Shown here one piece after another: positions 48,251 to 56,054 of a stretch of 64,000 nucleotides of DNA (positions are counted from its first letter, which is position 1; each line of letters starts with the position of its first letter). The stretch comes from Streptomyces sp. WM6378. Lineage in GTDB: Bacteria > Actinomycetota > Actinomycetes > Streptomycetales > Streptomycetaceae. Both the position numbers and the translations under genes were made by a program. The notes under the pieces are model-generated. The model did no database searches, was not told where the DNA came from, and saw only the letters and a list, made by a program, of their open reading frames with translations. The DNA is taken from contig NZ_LGDD01000309.1 of NCBI RefSeq assembly GCF_001279695.1, positions 1 to 64,000 of the forward strand. Reading direction: 5' to 3'.

Positions 48251-48721
48251 ATGGTGGACACTGCTGATACTCCGGATCCCTCCGCGTCGGCCCCTTCCGA
48301 ACTGGTCACCCTTCTCGGCCTGCAGCCACACGTCGAGGGCGGCTGGTTCCGCGAGACCTGGAAGACCTCGGGCGGGACGGTCCCCGACGGATACGGCGGA
48401 CCGCGAGCCTTCGCGACCGGGATCTATTTCCTGCTCCACCCCGGCGAGGTCTCCCGCTGGCACCGCGTCCGCTCGGACGAACTCTGGCTCTGGCACCGGG
48501 GCGGCCCGCTGCGGATGCGGCTGAGCGGACCCGGTGACGCCCCGGACGAAGGCGGGGCGGTCGAGGTGATGGTGGGGAACGGGATCGAGCACGGGGAGCA
48601 GCCGCAGTTCCTCGTTCCGGGCGGCGTCTGGCAGAGCGCCGAACCCGCGGGTGACGAGCCGGTCCTGGTGACGTGCGTCGTCGCCCCGGGCTTCGACTTC
48701 CAGGACTTCGAGATGCCGTAG
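48251..48721 (+). CDS. Cupin-5/DUF985 protein
   Basis: 156 residues of the DUF985 (cupin_5) family: L-G-L-Q-P-H-V-E-G-G-W-F-R-E-T-W near residue 25-40, T-G-I-Y-F-L-L near 60, S-R-W-H-R-V-R-S-D-E-L-W near 73-84 (candidate metal or substrate pocket), and G-V-W-Q near 125. Single-domain beta-barrel; enzymatic role of the family is unsettled. ATG 48251 begins two bases after the preceding frame's natural stop. Confidence 0.8.
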   Translation: MVDTADTPDPSASAPSELVTLLGLQPHVEGGWFRETWKTSGGTVPDGYGGPRAFATGIYFLLHPGEVSRWHRVRSDELWLWHRGGPLRMRLSGPGDAPDEGGAVEVMVGNGIEHGEQPQFLVPGGVWQSAEPAGDEPVLVTCVVAPGFDFQDFEMP

Positions 48722-49091
48722 TGCCTCAGCGGAAACCTCCGCCCACGACCAGAAACCCCGCTTCCGGTCATCCCGACCACCCAACTACCCTGAAGTCACG
48801 CCTAGTTGGGCTCTGGCCCGCACGCTGCGGTTCCCAGCCCCCGGGCCGTGCCGGGTCAGTGCGACCAGTTGGAGCCGTACCGCCGACACCACGGCTCCGG
48901 CCGCCGCCCTGCGGGCTCGACGACAAGCAGGGCAACTCCCCCAGCCCCGGCCCTCTGCTGGAAGGGCACCCGCGCGAGGACCGATCGAGGGGGGAGCCTC
49001 GGTCCCTCGCGCCCCTGGTCGCCTCACCACCGCGAGGTGCAGAGCTTCAGGATGAGCTGGTGACAGCAAGCACTCCCGCTCCTTCGTCCAG
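48722..49091. other. Region without a supported gene
   Basis: About 370 bp between convergent genes. Open frames exist but are low-complexity. Confidence 0.4.
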
Positions 49092-49352
49092 CTAGTCGGT
49101 CTCCGGGGCGCGCTGCCCGAACCGCCACAGCGCCTCCACCATCCGGGCGACGAACGCCACGGCTGCTGCAGCTCCCGCTGCGGCGACGAGTCCGCTCTTC
49201 GCCGCGCCGGACACCAGGCCGTACAGCACCGGCAGCATGACCAGGAGGAACGTGGCGCCGGCATACAGCGTCGAGGAGAACAGCGCGGAGACGGTCTCGA
49301 TGGTCATCGCGTCCCGTTCGGCCTGAGTCCTGCGTGTGCGTGTGTTGGTCAT
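49092..49352 (-). CDS. Small hypothetical membrane protein
   Basis: 86 residues: a basic N-terminus (M-T-N-T-R-T-R-R-T-Q) and two hydrophobic helices (L-Y-A-G-A-T-F-L-L-V-M-L-P-V-L-Y-G-L-V near 29-47; G-L-V-A-A-A-G-A-A-A-A-V-A-F-V near 54-68). Family not recognised; monocistronic. Confidence 0.6.
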   Translation of the reverse strand: MTNTRTRRTQAERDAMTIETVSALFSSTLYAGATFLLVMLPVLYGLVSGAAKSGLVAAAGAAAAVAFVARMVEALWRFGQRAPETD

Positions 49353-49574
49353 GGCAATCGCTCCCGCCCCGCGCGTGTCATCCCGAAAAATATTGCAGAG
49401 GCGGAGCCCATGGACCAGGTGTTCGCCTCGCCCATGGACCCCGCCCCCCGAACGTGCGGGCCGGTGTCAGTCCCGCAGCGCCAGACCTCCTCATCTACCC
49501 CGACGCCGTTCGTGGCCCGGATGTTGAGCGAAGCCGGCCGCTGCCAACCCGGTAGCTTCCGGCGCGGAACGCGC

Positions 49575-49880
49575 AAGCGGAGTGCAGCACTTCGAGAACA
49601 AGGGCCGCATCGAAGAACACATCACCGCGCTCGGCCTGCCCGCCACTGTGCTGCGCCCCGCCATGTTCATCGAGAACTTCGCCGGAATGGGCCCGGTCTG
49701 GCAGGGCGGCGAACTCACCCTGACCCTGGCTCTTGCCCGAAACGACCCTGCAGACGATCGAGACCGACGACATCGGCCACTTCGCGGCCGAAGCGTTCGA
49801 GCACCCCGACGACTACATGGGCCGCCAGAGCAAGGGCGGAACCTGGTTCATGACCAACCATCACACGTCAAGGCGGTGGA
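49575..49880 (+). pseudogene. NmrA-like NAD(P)-binding protein fragment
   Basis: Starting S-G-V-Q-H-F-E-N-K-G-R-I-E-E-H-I-T-A-L-G-L-P-A-T-V-L-R-P-A-M-F-I-E-N-F, the middle of an NmrA/SDR-a5 protein. After L-T-L-T-L-A the frame shifts and continues T-T-L-Q-T-I-E-T-D-D-I-G-H-F-A-A-E-A-F-E-H-P-D-D-Y-M-G. The N-terminal Rossmann motif and the C-terminus are missing. Confidence 0.65.
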
Positions 49881-50081
49881 TGTAGCGGGCGGCTTCCAGC
49901 CCGCCGACATCCGGCATCAGTACGTCCAGAAGTACGAGCGCGACGTTGCCGTGCAACAGGGCCTTGAGGGCCCGCTCGCGGCCCGCTCCGGGTGACAACC
50001 GAGCGGGGCGAGGGCGCTCGCGACGGCGAACAGGCTGTCGTCGCGGTCGTCGACCAGGAGGACCTTGGCTTCATCAGCCAT
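49861..50081 (-). pseudogene. Truncated, frameshifted response-regulator receiver domain
   Basis: From ATG 50081: M-A-D-E-A-K-V-L-L-V-D-D-R-D-D-S-L-F-A-V-A-S-A-L-A-P-L-G (acidic pocket D-D present). A one-base shift leads to A-L-K-A-L-L-H-G-N-V-A-L-V-L-L-D-V-L-M-P-D-V-G-G (phospho-acceptor Asp in L-L-D-V). It ends after A-A-R-Y-I-H-R-L-D-V, halfway through the receiver. It starts 8 bp after the gene at 50089-50343. Confidence 0.7.
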
Positions 50082-50088
50082 GTCTCGT

Positions 50089-50343
50089 TCACGCTCCCCG
50101 CGTGGTATCCAGTTCGAGCCGCTCCCCCAACGGGTGCCCGACCAGGGCCCTGGGACTCGTGCCCCCGATGGCCCAGGTCATCGGCCGGCCGTCGGCCAGG
50201 TCGACAACATCACCGGTCAGTTTCAACAGCTCGGGCTCGTCGTTGGCGACCCACCTCGACAGCAGGGACTTGTCCTCGGTGTCCAGCGCGAGGCCGTGAT
50301 GGTGGCTCGTGCCTCTGCCGATCCCCGCCCATATCCGGCTCAT
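50089..50343 (-). CDS. Small hypothetical protein
   Basis: 84 residues from ATG 50343, with AGGAG six bases upstream. Soluble; contains D-T-E-D-K-S-L-L-S-R-W-V-A-N-D-E-P-E-L-L-K-L near 21-42 and a Gly/Pro-containing end. No family recognised. It precedes the receiver-domain remnant. Confidence 0.5.
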   Translation of the reverse strand: MSRIWAGIGRGTSHHHGLALDTEDKSLLSRWVANDEPELLKLTGDVVDLADGRPMTWAIGGTSPRALVGHPLGERLELDTTRGA

Positions 50344-50709
50344 CGTGCTCCTGACGTGCGTGTTGGTGCTGTACGTACCACGGACGACTTCGCCGGCATT
50401 GCTCTACTCAGCGACTTGTTCGCACTTCCTAACCGGCGGCCGAGTCGTCGTGGGGCGCCGGGCGGCGAAGCGACAGAAGCCACAGTCGGCGGCGGCCTGA
50501 CAGCCGCACCCGGCACCCTTGGGTGTCCTCACCCTGCGAGGAGGAGGACCAACCCGGGCAAAAAGGTAGAGCAGTCTGACGACCGACTGCGGAAGGTTTT
50601 CGCCTCAGAGTTCCTCCGAGGGTCACCTCACTGCCGCCCTTGATCCCTTCCGGGTCCAACAAACCACCGGTACCCCAGCGGTCATGACCAGGCGAGCCGC
50701 CGTCGTCTG
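50344..50709. other. Region downstream of the anticapsin-like operon without a supported gene
   Basis: About 365 bp. Must hold the 3' end of the eight-gene minus-strand operon; short GC-rich repeats occur but no clear terminator was identified. Confidence 0.4.
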
Positions 50710-51003
50710 TCACACCTCCACGTCGGCGATGACCCACTCGCTGATCTCCCGCCATTGGCGGATCGCCTCCTGGTGGAAGGGGTGGATCAGATACTGCTCG
50801 ACGGTCGCCATGTCGTCCATGAGCCCCTCGACGAGAAAGTCGTAGGCGACATCCCGGGGGGATATGTTGCGGCCGTAGCGCCAGTCGCGGAGTTCGGGAA
50901 CCTCGCTGCCCACTTTGGCCGCGGTGCGTTCCGCTGCCGCCGCACGTGGATCGTCCCAGTTGATTCCCGGCTTGAATTTGAAGAGTACGACGTGGCGTAT
51001 CAC
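50710..51003 (-). CDS. Dabb-domain (stress-responsive A/B barrel) protein
   Basis: 97 residues, one dimeric alpha/beta-barrel domain: starts I-R-H-V-V-L-F-K-F-K-P, then L-R-D-W-R-Y-G-R-N and Y-D-F-L-V-E-G, and ends H-P-F-H-Q-E-A-I-R-Q-W. The H-V-V-L-F-K and H-x-x-H pattern is the family signature. Members include olivetolic acid cyclase and many of unknown function. Here it is the last gene of the bacilysin-like operon, its GTG overlapping the chorismate mutase stop (GTGA). It has no counterpart in bacABCDEFG, so it may catalyse or assist a new step, but could be an ancillary protein. Confidence 0.8.
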   Translation of the reverse strand: MIRHVVLFKFKPGINWDDPRAAAAERTAAKVGSEVPELRDWRYGRNISPRDVAYDFLVEGLMDDMATVEQYLIHPFHQEAIRQWREISEWVIADVEV

Positions 51004-51317
51004 AGAACGTCTCCTGTGGGTCGCGAAGAGGAATCAACCGGATCTGCGCCGCCCCGGCACAGTTTGAGGACGTTCATTGCGATCTGCGTTCCGTCCGCAC
51101 CGAGCTCGTTCCGGTAGCGGGCCAGAACGTCCATTTCCCGGGAGAACACCGTGCGCGGGCCGCCGGAACTGATGCGGCTCTGCTGGATGCCGGCAGATAT
51201 CCGGGCCCGTTGGGCGAGCAGGTCGATGATTCCCATGTCGAGTCGGTCAATCGCTCCTCTGGCTTCCTCCATACGGGCTTCGGGTTCGGTTGTGTCGGTC
51301 ATGGTCGAGCTGTCCAT
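51000..51317 (-). CDS. AroQ-type chorismate mutase of the anticapsin-like operon
   Basis: 105 residues from ATG 51317 (AAAGGA five bases upstream). Helix 1 reads A-R-G-A-I-D-R-L-D-M-G-I-I-D-L-L-A-Q-R-A-R-I-S; helix 2 has the Q-Q-S-R position and helix 3 R-Y-R-N-E-L-G. Supplies prephenate for the BacA-like decarboxylase. B. subtilis bac operons have no such dedicated gene. The usual helix-2 Lys is not obvious, so activity should be tested. Overlaps the Dabb gene and follows the aminotransferase. Confidence 0.78.
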   Translation of the reverse strand: MDSSTMTDTTEPEARMEEARGAIDRLDMGIIDLLAQRARISAGIQQSRISSGGPRTVFSREMDVLARYRNELGADGTQIAMNVLKLCRGGADPVDSSSRPTGDVL

Positions 51318-51327
51318 CTGTGTCCTT

Positions 51328-52482
51328 TCAAAACTCGGCGAGCCTGGCAACTGCTTCCCGAAGCCGGTCCTCGGGTGCCAGCAGGCTCACCCGCACATAT
51401 CCTTCGCCGTACTTTCCGAACCAACGCCCGGGCGCCACCGCCACCTTGGCTCGGGTGAGCAGGTCGTCCGCGAACGCGACGGAACCGCCGCCGCCGGGTA
51501 TCGGCAGCCAGGCGAAGATCGACCTGGGCACCTCGACGTCCCAGCCGGCGGCCCGCACTCCGGCCACGAAGATGTCCCGTCTGCGTTCGTAGATCTTCGA
51601 GAGTTCGTGGACACATTCCTGGGGGCCACTCAAGGCTGCGGCCGCGGCCCGTTGGATGAACGGCGGGAGCGACACGTAATAGTGCTCCTGGATGAGATTG
51701 ATCGCCGCGATGACGTCAGGATTTCCGACGACGGCGCCGATCCGCCATCCGGCCATGTTGAACATCTTCGAGAGCGAGATGAATTCGACGCCCACTTCTT
51801 TGGCACCGTACGCCTGCAAGAAGGAGACCGGAGCCTGTCCGTCGAACCCCAGCGCCGCGTAGGCAAAATCGGATGCCACGATCACTTTGTGCTTGGCGGC
51901 GAACCGTACCGTGTCCTCATAGAACTCCACCGGCGCCGTCACCGAGGTGGGATTGTTCGGGTAGTTCAAGAACATCAGCTTGGCCCGGTCGCACACGGCC
52001 GGGTCAAGAGCAGAATAGTCCGGCAGGAAGTTGTTCTCCCGCCGGAGGGGAACGGTGTGCATGTGCGCCCTGGCGAGTACCACGCCTGCCCAGTAGTCAG
52101 GGAAGGCCGGGTCCGGCATCAGGCATACGTCGCCCGGGTTCAGGAAGCACTGGCTGATCTCCACGAGGCCGGCCTTCGCGCCGAAGAGGATCGCGACTTC
52201 CTTCTCCGGGTCCAGCCGTACCGAGTAATTGTCCACGTACCACTGGGCGACGGCGGCTTTGAGTTCGAGGAGCCCGGAGAAAGAGGGGTACCGGTGCGTG
52301 GCGGGGTCGAGCACCTCCTCGCGCAACGCTTCGACGATGTGGGGCGGTGTGGGGAGGTCGGGATTTCCCTGGCACAGGTTGACGACGTCCTCGCCTGCCC
52401 CGATGAGTTGGTCGATTCTGCCCGTGGTCGTCGCGAACGAGCTTCGCGGCAGATCGAGGAGCCGCTGCGCGAGTTCAGTCAT
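51328..52482 (-). CDS. bacF-like: Class I/II aminotransferase (BacF-like)
   Basis: 384 residues, fold-type I PLP aminotransferase: C-Q-G-N-P-D near residue 38, N-Y-P-N-N-P-T near 162, S-D-F-A-Y near 193, PLP Lys in S-L-S-K-M-F-N-M-A-G-W-R near 225, and V-R-V-S-L-L-A near 365. By analogy with BacF it would transfer an amino group to tetrahydro-4-hydroxyphenylpyruvate, giving a tetrahydrotyrosine-type amino acid. ATG 52482 overlaps the MFS gene by 8 bp. Confidence 0.85.
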   Translation of the reverse strand: MTELAQRLLDLPRSSFATTTGRIDQLIGAGEDVVNLCQGNPDLPTPPHIVEALREEVLDPATHRYPSFSGLLELKAAVAQWYVDNYSVRLDPEKEVAILFGAKAGLVEISQCFLNPGDVCLMPDPAFPDYWAGVVLARAHMHTVPLRRENNFLPDYSALDPAVCDRAKLMFLNYPNNPTSVTAPVEFYEDTVRFAAKHKVIVASDFAYAALGFDGQAPVSFLQAYGAKEVGVEFISLSKMFNMAGWRIGAVVGNPDVIAAINLIQEHYYVSLPPFIQRAAAAALSGPQECVHELSKIYERRRDIFVAGVRAAGWDVEVPRSIFAWLPIPGGGGSVAFADDLLTRAKVAVAPGRWFGKYGEGYVRVSLLAPEDRLREAVARLAEF

Positions 52483-53764
52483 CAATTGCCGCCGCCTTTG
52501 CCGGGAGAGCCTGGCCGGTTTCGCCGTCGCGGGCCGGGGCCTGCGCGTCGCGTCGGCGGTGCGCCCATCCGCTCAGGGCGAAGGCGATGAGTGTGATGGC
52601 GGCGCAGACCCAGCCCACGGCGGAGAATCCGTACGCCGTGAACAGCGGGCCGAGTACGGCGGCCCCCAGGGCCACGGCGAGGTTGGTCGCGAAGCTGTAG
52701 AAGGCGAGGATGGTCCCGCGGTGCTGCTGCGAGCACTCGCTCAGGAGGGTGCTGAGCAGAGTGACGACCAGGCTCTGCATCGCACCCCACAGGAAGAGGC
52801 AGAGCACCAGGGGCACTGTCCAGTGGACGACCAGCGGGATGACCGCCAGGGCCGGAACCAGCCCGGCCAGCAAGGTGACAAGGACGCGTTCCTTGCCCAG
52901 TTCGTCGGCCCATCTGCCGGTGACGAAGCTGGTGGAGAATCCCAGGCCGTACAGAAGGATCATGATGCCTGTCATGGAGCTTCCGCTGCCGAACCGGAAT
53001 TGCAGGGCGCTGCCGAGATAGGTGTACATCCCGTAGAAGCCGAGCATGTTCAAGAAGGTCGCCGCCACATAGACGGACACCTTCGGTGTACGGAAGACCC
53101 CGGCGGCGGAACGCAGCCAGCCTTGCGTCGGCGAGGCCGTGTTGGCTTCCGCCGATGCAGCGGAAGCGTCATCGGCGGCGTTCTGGCTGTTGGTGCGCAG
53201 CAGCACGCAGGTCAGGAGGACTCCGAGGATCGAAAGCAGTCCGAAGACCCACCTCCAGCTCAGCCATTGCCCGACGAACGATCCCATCGGTACGCCGAGG
53301 ACCAGCGAGATCGACCAGCTCGACACGATGATGCCCATGGCCTTGGCGCGGTGCCGGTACGGAATCTGGTCACCGACGAAGGCGTACGCGGTCGGCACGA
53401 AGACGCCCGTCGCCAGGCCGGCCAGCGCCCGTCCCGCGAAGAACACGCCCGGTCCGGCGGCGGACGCGCACAGTACGGTCCCGAAGATGAACGCCGTCAT
53501 CCCGATCGCCAGACCGACACGCCGCGACACCCTGTCCCCGAGCGGGGCGTAGAGCAGCGCTCCGATCGCCGTACCGATGCCGTACGTGGTGACCGACAGC
53601 GCCATCACGGCCACCGACGTGTCGAACGACTCAGCCATGTCCACGAGCAGCGGGGAGACCACCAACTCCTCCGAGCCGACCGCGAAGATCCCCGCCATCA
53701 GGGCGAGGACCGTCAGCACGGGGAACCCCCCGGTACGCTCCTCGCCGGTCAATCGGTCCGACAC
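52475..53764 (-). CDS. MFS efflux transporter (BacE position)
   Basis: About 429 residues, twelve hydrophobic segments, AraJ/Bcr-type: L-G-D-R-V-S-R-R-V-G loop near 78 and G-S-W-S-I-S-L-V-L-G-V-P-M-G (motif C-like) near 145-155, indicating an exporter. Probably exports the cyclohexanone-type amino acid, as BacE does for bacilysin. GTG 53764 is chosen with GAGGAAAGG nine bases upstream; TTG 53773 opens the frame. Overlaps the aminotransferase gene. Confidence 0.85.
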   Translation of the reverse strand: MSDRLTGEERTGGFPVLTVLALMAGIFAVGSEELVVSPLLVDMAESFDTSVAVMALSVTTYGIGTAIGALLYAPLGDRVSRRVGLAIGMTAFIFGTVLCASAAGPGVFFAGRALAGLATGVFVPTAYAFVGDQIPYRHRAKAMGIIVSSWSISLVLGVPMGSFVGQWLSWRWVFGLLSILGVLLTCVLLRTNSQNAADDASAASAEANTASPTQGWLRSAAGVFRTPKVSVYVAATFLNMLGFYGMYTYLGSALQFRFGSGSSMTGIMILLYGLGFSTSFVTGRWADELGKERVLVTLLAGLVPALAVIPLVVHWTVPLVLCLFLWGAMQSLVVTLLSTLLSECSQQHRGTILAFYSFATNLAVALGAAVLGPLFTAYGFSAVGWVCAAITLIAFALSGWAHRRRDAQAPARDGETGQALPAKAAAIDD

Positions 53765-53806
53765 TCCAGCCAACCTTTCCTCGGTGCGGGTGAATGAGAA
53801 GGACGG

Positions 53807-54556
53807 CTAGATGGCCGTGTAACCGCCGTCGACGGTGAGTGCGGCACCTGTGATGAACGACGACTTGTCCGAAGCGAGGAACAGGATCGCGTTCGCGACG
53901 TCCTCAGGTGTTCCCAGGCGCCCGATCGGATTCAGCTTCGCCTTCTGTTCCTTGACTGCCGCGTCATGGCCGATGGACACGTCCGTCATGGGGGTGTCGA
54001 TGATGCTGGGGCAGACGCAGTTCGCGCGGATGCCGTACTTGGCGTAGTCGACGGCGAGTGATTTCGTGAGCATCATGACGCCGCCCTTGGTGGCGTTGTA
54101 CGCGGCGATGCCGGGCCATGCCACCAGCCCGCTCACCGAGCAGACGTTCACGATCGCTCCCGTGGACGCCTCGATCATCTCGCGCAACGCGTACTTCGAG
54201 CACAGGAACATGCTCTTCAGGTTGGTGTCGACCAGCGTGTCCCACTCGTGCACCGGCATCTCGTGCAAGGGCGTGGAGATCTCCATGCCGGCGTTGTTGA
54301 CCAGGACGTCGACCCTGCCGAATGTCTCGGCGGCTGTGGTGATGAGGTTCTTGCAGTCCGGTTCGCTGGTGAGGTCGGTCCTGACGAACAGCGCGTCGTG
54401 TCCGTCGTTCTTCAGGTCGGCGACGACGTCGGTGCCTCGCCTCTCGTCGATGTCCGCGACGACGACCCTCGCGTCCTGCCGGGCGAATTCGATCGCGGTC
54501 TGCCTACCGATGCCGGATGCGGCGCCGGTGACCACGGCCACGGTGTCCTTGAACAC
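53807..54556 (-). CDS. bacC-like: SDR oxidoreductase, BacC-like dihydroanticapsin dehydrogenase
   Basis: 249 residues of a classical short-chain dehydrogenase: T-G-A-A-S-G-I-G near residue 9-16, N-N-A-G near 86, S-V-S-G and catalytic Y-N-A-T-K near 135-155, and V-D-G-G-Y-T-A-I at the end, closely matching BacC as I recall it (G-L-V-A-W-P, V-C-P, D-T-P also shared). BacC oxidises the ring C7 alcohol of dihydroanticapsin to the ketone with NAD+. GTG 54556 follows AAAGGAG; the frame's ATG 54580 precedes that site and is rejected. Confidence 0.85.
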   Translation of the reverse strand: MFKDTVAVVTGAASGIGRQTAIEFARQDARVVVADIDERRGTDVVADLKNDGHDALFVRTDLTSEPDCKNLITTAAETFGRVDVLVNNAGMEISTPLHEMPVHEWDTLVDTNLKSMFLCSKYALREMIEASTGAIVNVCSVSGLVAWPGIAAYNATKGGVMMLTKSLAVDYAKYGIRANCVCPSIIDTPMTDVSIGHDAAVKEQKAKLNPIGRLGTPEDVANAILFLASDKSSFITGAALTVDGGYTAI

Positions 54557-54570
54557 GAGCCCATCTCCTT

Positions 54571-55344
54571 TCACACGCATGTCAGTTGCCCGCCGTCCAC
54601 CGAGATCTGCTGGCCGGTGAGGTACGACGACTCGTCGGACGCCAGGAATCCGATGACCGCGGCAACCTCGTCGGCGCCCCCCGGCCTGTCCATGGGAATC
54701 GCCCGTCTCATCCGGTCCTCGGCCTCTTGCCGCGAGAGTCCGCGGGTCCGGCTCACCTGGTCCACCGCACGGTCATAGCGCTGCGTCCGGATGGTCCCGG
54801 GGTGCACGCAGTTCACCGTCACGTTGTCCTTGGCGTACCGGGTTGCCAGGTACTTGCTGGCATTCGAGACGGCCGCGTTGACCAGGCCGGAGAGGAACAT
54901 GCCGGAGGCGGGTTCCTTGCCGATGTTGCCGACGATGTTGACGATCCGGCCGAATTGTTGGCGAACCATCACTGGTGCAACGGACTTGATCAGGTCCAGG
55001 TATGGCACCAGTTTCTGGTCCATCGCGGATGTCACGTCGCCGGCATCCACGCTGTCGAAGGATCCCGGTGCCGGGCCGGGCATGTTGTTGACCAGCACGT
55101 CGATCCGGCCGAATCTGCGCTCGACGTCGCCGACCAGTTCGGTGCGGAAGGCTCGCGACGTGATGTCGCCCGGAAGGACGTGTACGCGAGTGTCCTGCCC
55201 GCCGCCGGATTCCTGCGCGACTTTCTCCAACGCGCTCTTGCTGCGCGCACACAGAACCGTCGTGTAGCCCTTGGAATGCAGATGCAATGCGGTTGCGCGC
55301 CCGATGCCCTGGCTGGAGCCCAGAACTACCGCCACCCGCGTCAC
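54571..55344 (-). CDS. bacG-like: SDR reductase, BacG-like, lacking the catalytic Tyr
   Basis: 257 residues: G-S-S-Q-G-I-G-R near 9, N-N-M-P-G-P near 87, and V-N-A-A-V-S-N-A-S-K where the family has Y-x-x-x-K: the Tyr is Asn, the Lys is retained. BacG (YwfH) is likewise an atypical SDR that adds hydride from NADH to a conjugated dienone of dihydro-hydroxyphenylpyruvate, where a general-acid Tyr is not essential. The same variation supports the assignment. GTG 55344 overlaps the cupin stop (GTGA). Confidence 0.83.
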   Translation of the reverse strand: MTRVAVVLGSSQGIGRATALHLHSKGYTTVLCARSKSALEKVAQESGGGQDTRVHVLPGDITSRAFRTELVGDVERRFGRIDVLVNNMPGPAPGSFDSVDAGDVTSAMDQKLVPYLDLIKSVAPVMVRQQFGRIVNIVGNIGKEPASGMFLSGLVNAAVSNASKYLATRYAKDNVTVNCVHPGTIRTQRYDRAVDQVSRTRGLSRQEAEDRMRRAIPMDRPGGADEVAAVIGFLASDESSYLTGQQISVDGGQLTCV

Positions 55345-56054
55345 GGGGATTCCTGCTCACTGTCCTGGTCGTCCCCCGGCTTGGGGACCCGGTGATACCG
55401 AGGCGGAATGAAGATGTTCAAGGAGCGCGCCATTCTGGTATGGGGATTCGCCGCGCTGTGCCCTTCCTGGCTCGCGCAGAAATATGTACCCCCGAACCGC
55501 AACTCGTGGCTCGTCTCCTCGACGGTCATGTCGTACCGCCCTTCCAGGCATATCCCGATCTGCTCGTGGGAGTGCTTGTGGTAGGGCATCTCTCCGCCGC
55601 CGGGGATATCGGCGATCATCAGCTCGATCCAGTCGGCCAGAAAGAACGTGACGTCCATCTTGACGAACTTGCGGGATTCGAGCGGTTCGAGGAAGTATCC
55701 GCTCGGGGCGGGGCAGTTCTCTCCCGCCTTGTCGCGCCTGATCTCAAGTACGACGGTTTCACTCGACGATGTGTTGACGGCCGAAAGCTCGACGCCGGGC
55801 GGAACGACATAGACGTCATGCTCGGGCTTCATCAGCTTCGTCACTCCCCCGACCGTCGCGGAGAGTTCACCATGGAAGACCATCCCTACCTGCGCCTCCG
55901 CTCGGGACTGGGCCGCTACCACGGCACCCGGCGGGAGGTAAGAGACCCGCACTTCCGTGTCGTCACGCCGATACGAATCGAAGCGGATCCCATTGTCGTG
56001 GAGCACCGCGTCGGGAGCCGGGAAGTAGAGCCGTTCATGCGCCTGCGTGGTCAT
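55341..56054 (-). CDS. bacB-like: Bicupin isomerase, BacB-like
   Basis: 237 residues with two cupin domains. The C-terminal one keeps a metal site, P-Y-H-K-H-S-H-E-Q-I-G-I-C-L-E-G near 155-170 with the later G-H-S-A-A-N-P-H. The N-terminal one (E-A-Q-V-G-M-V-F-H-G-E-L near 53) has lost most ligands. In bacilysin biosynthesis BacB shifts the double bond of the BacA product from exocyclic/endocyclic to the conjugated dienone that BacG reduces. ATG 56054; 20-bp overlap with the bacA-like gene. Confidence 0.83.
   Translation of the reverse strand: MTTQAHERLYFPAPDAVLHDNGIRFDSYRRDDTEVRVSYLPPGAVVAAQSRAEAQVGMVFHGELSATVGGVTKLMKPEHDVYVVPPGVELSAVNTSSSETVVLEIRRDKAGENCPAPSGYFLEPLESRKFVKMDVTFFLADWIELMIADIPGGGEMPYHKHSHEQIGICLEGRYDMTVEETSHELRFGGTYFCASQEGHSAANPHTRMARSLNIFIPPRYHRVPKPGDDQDSEQESP

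Noticed and set aside
52229..53797. 522-codon plus-strand frame
   Set aside because: Antisense shadow of the aminotransferase and MFS genes of the bac-like operon.
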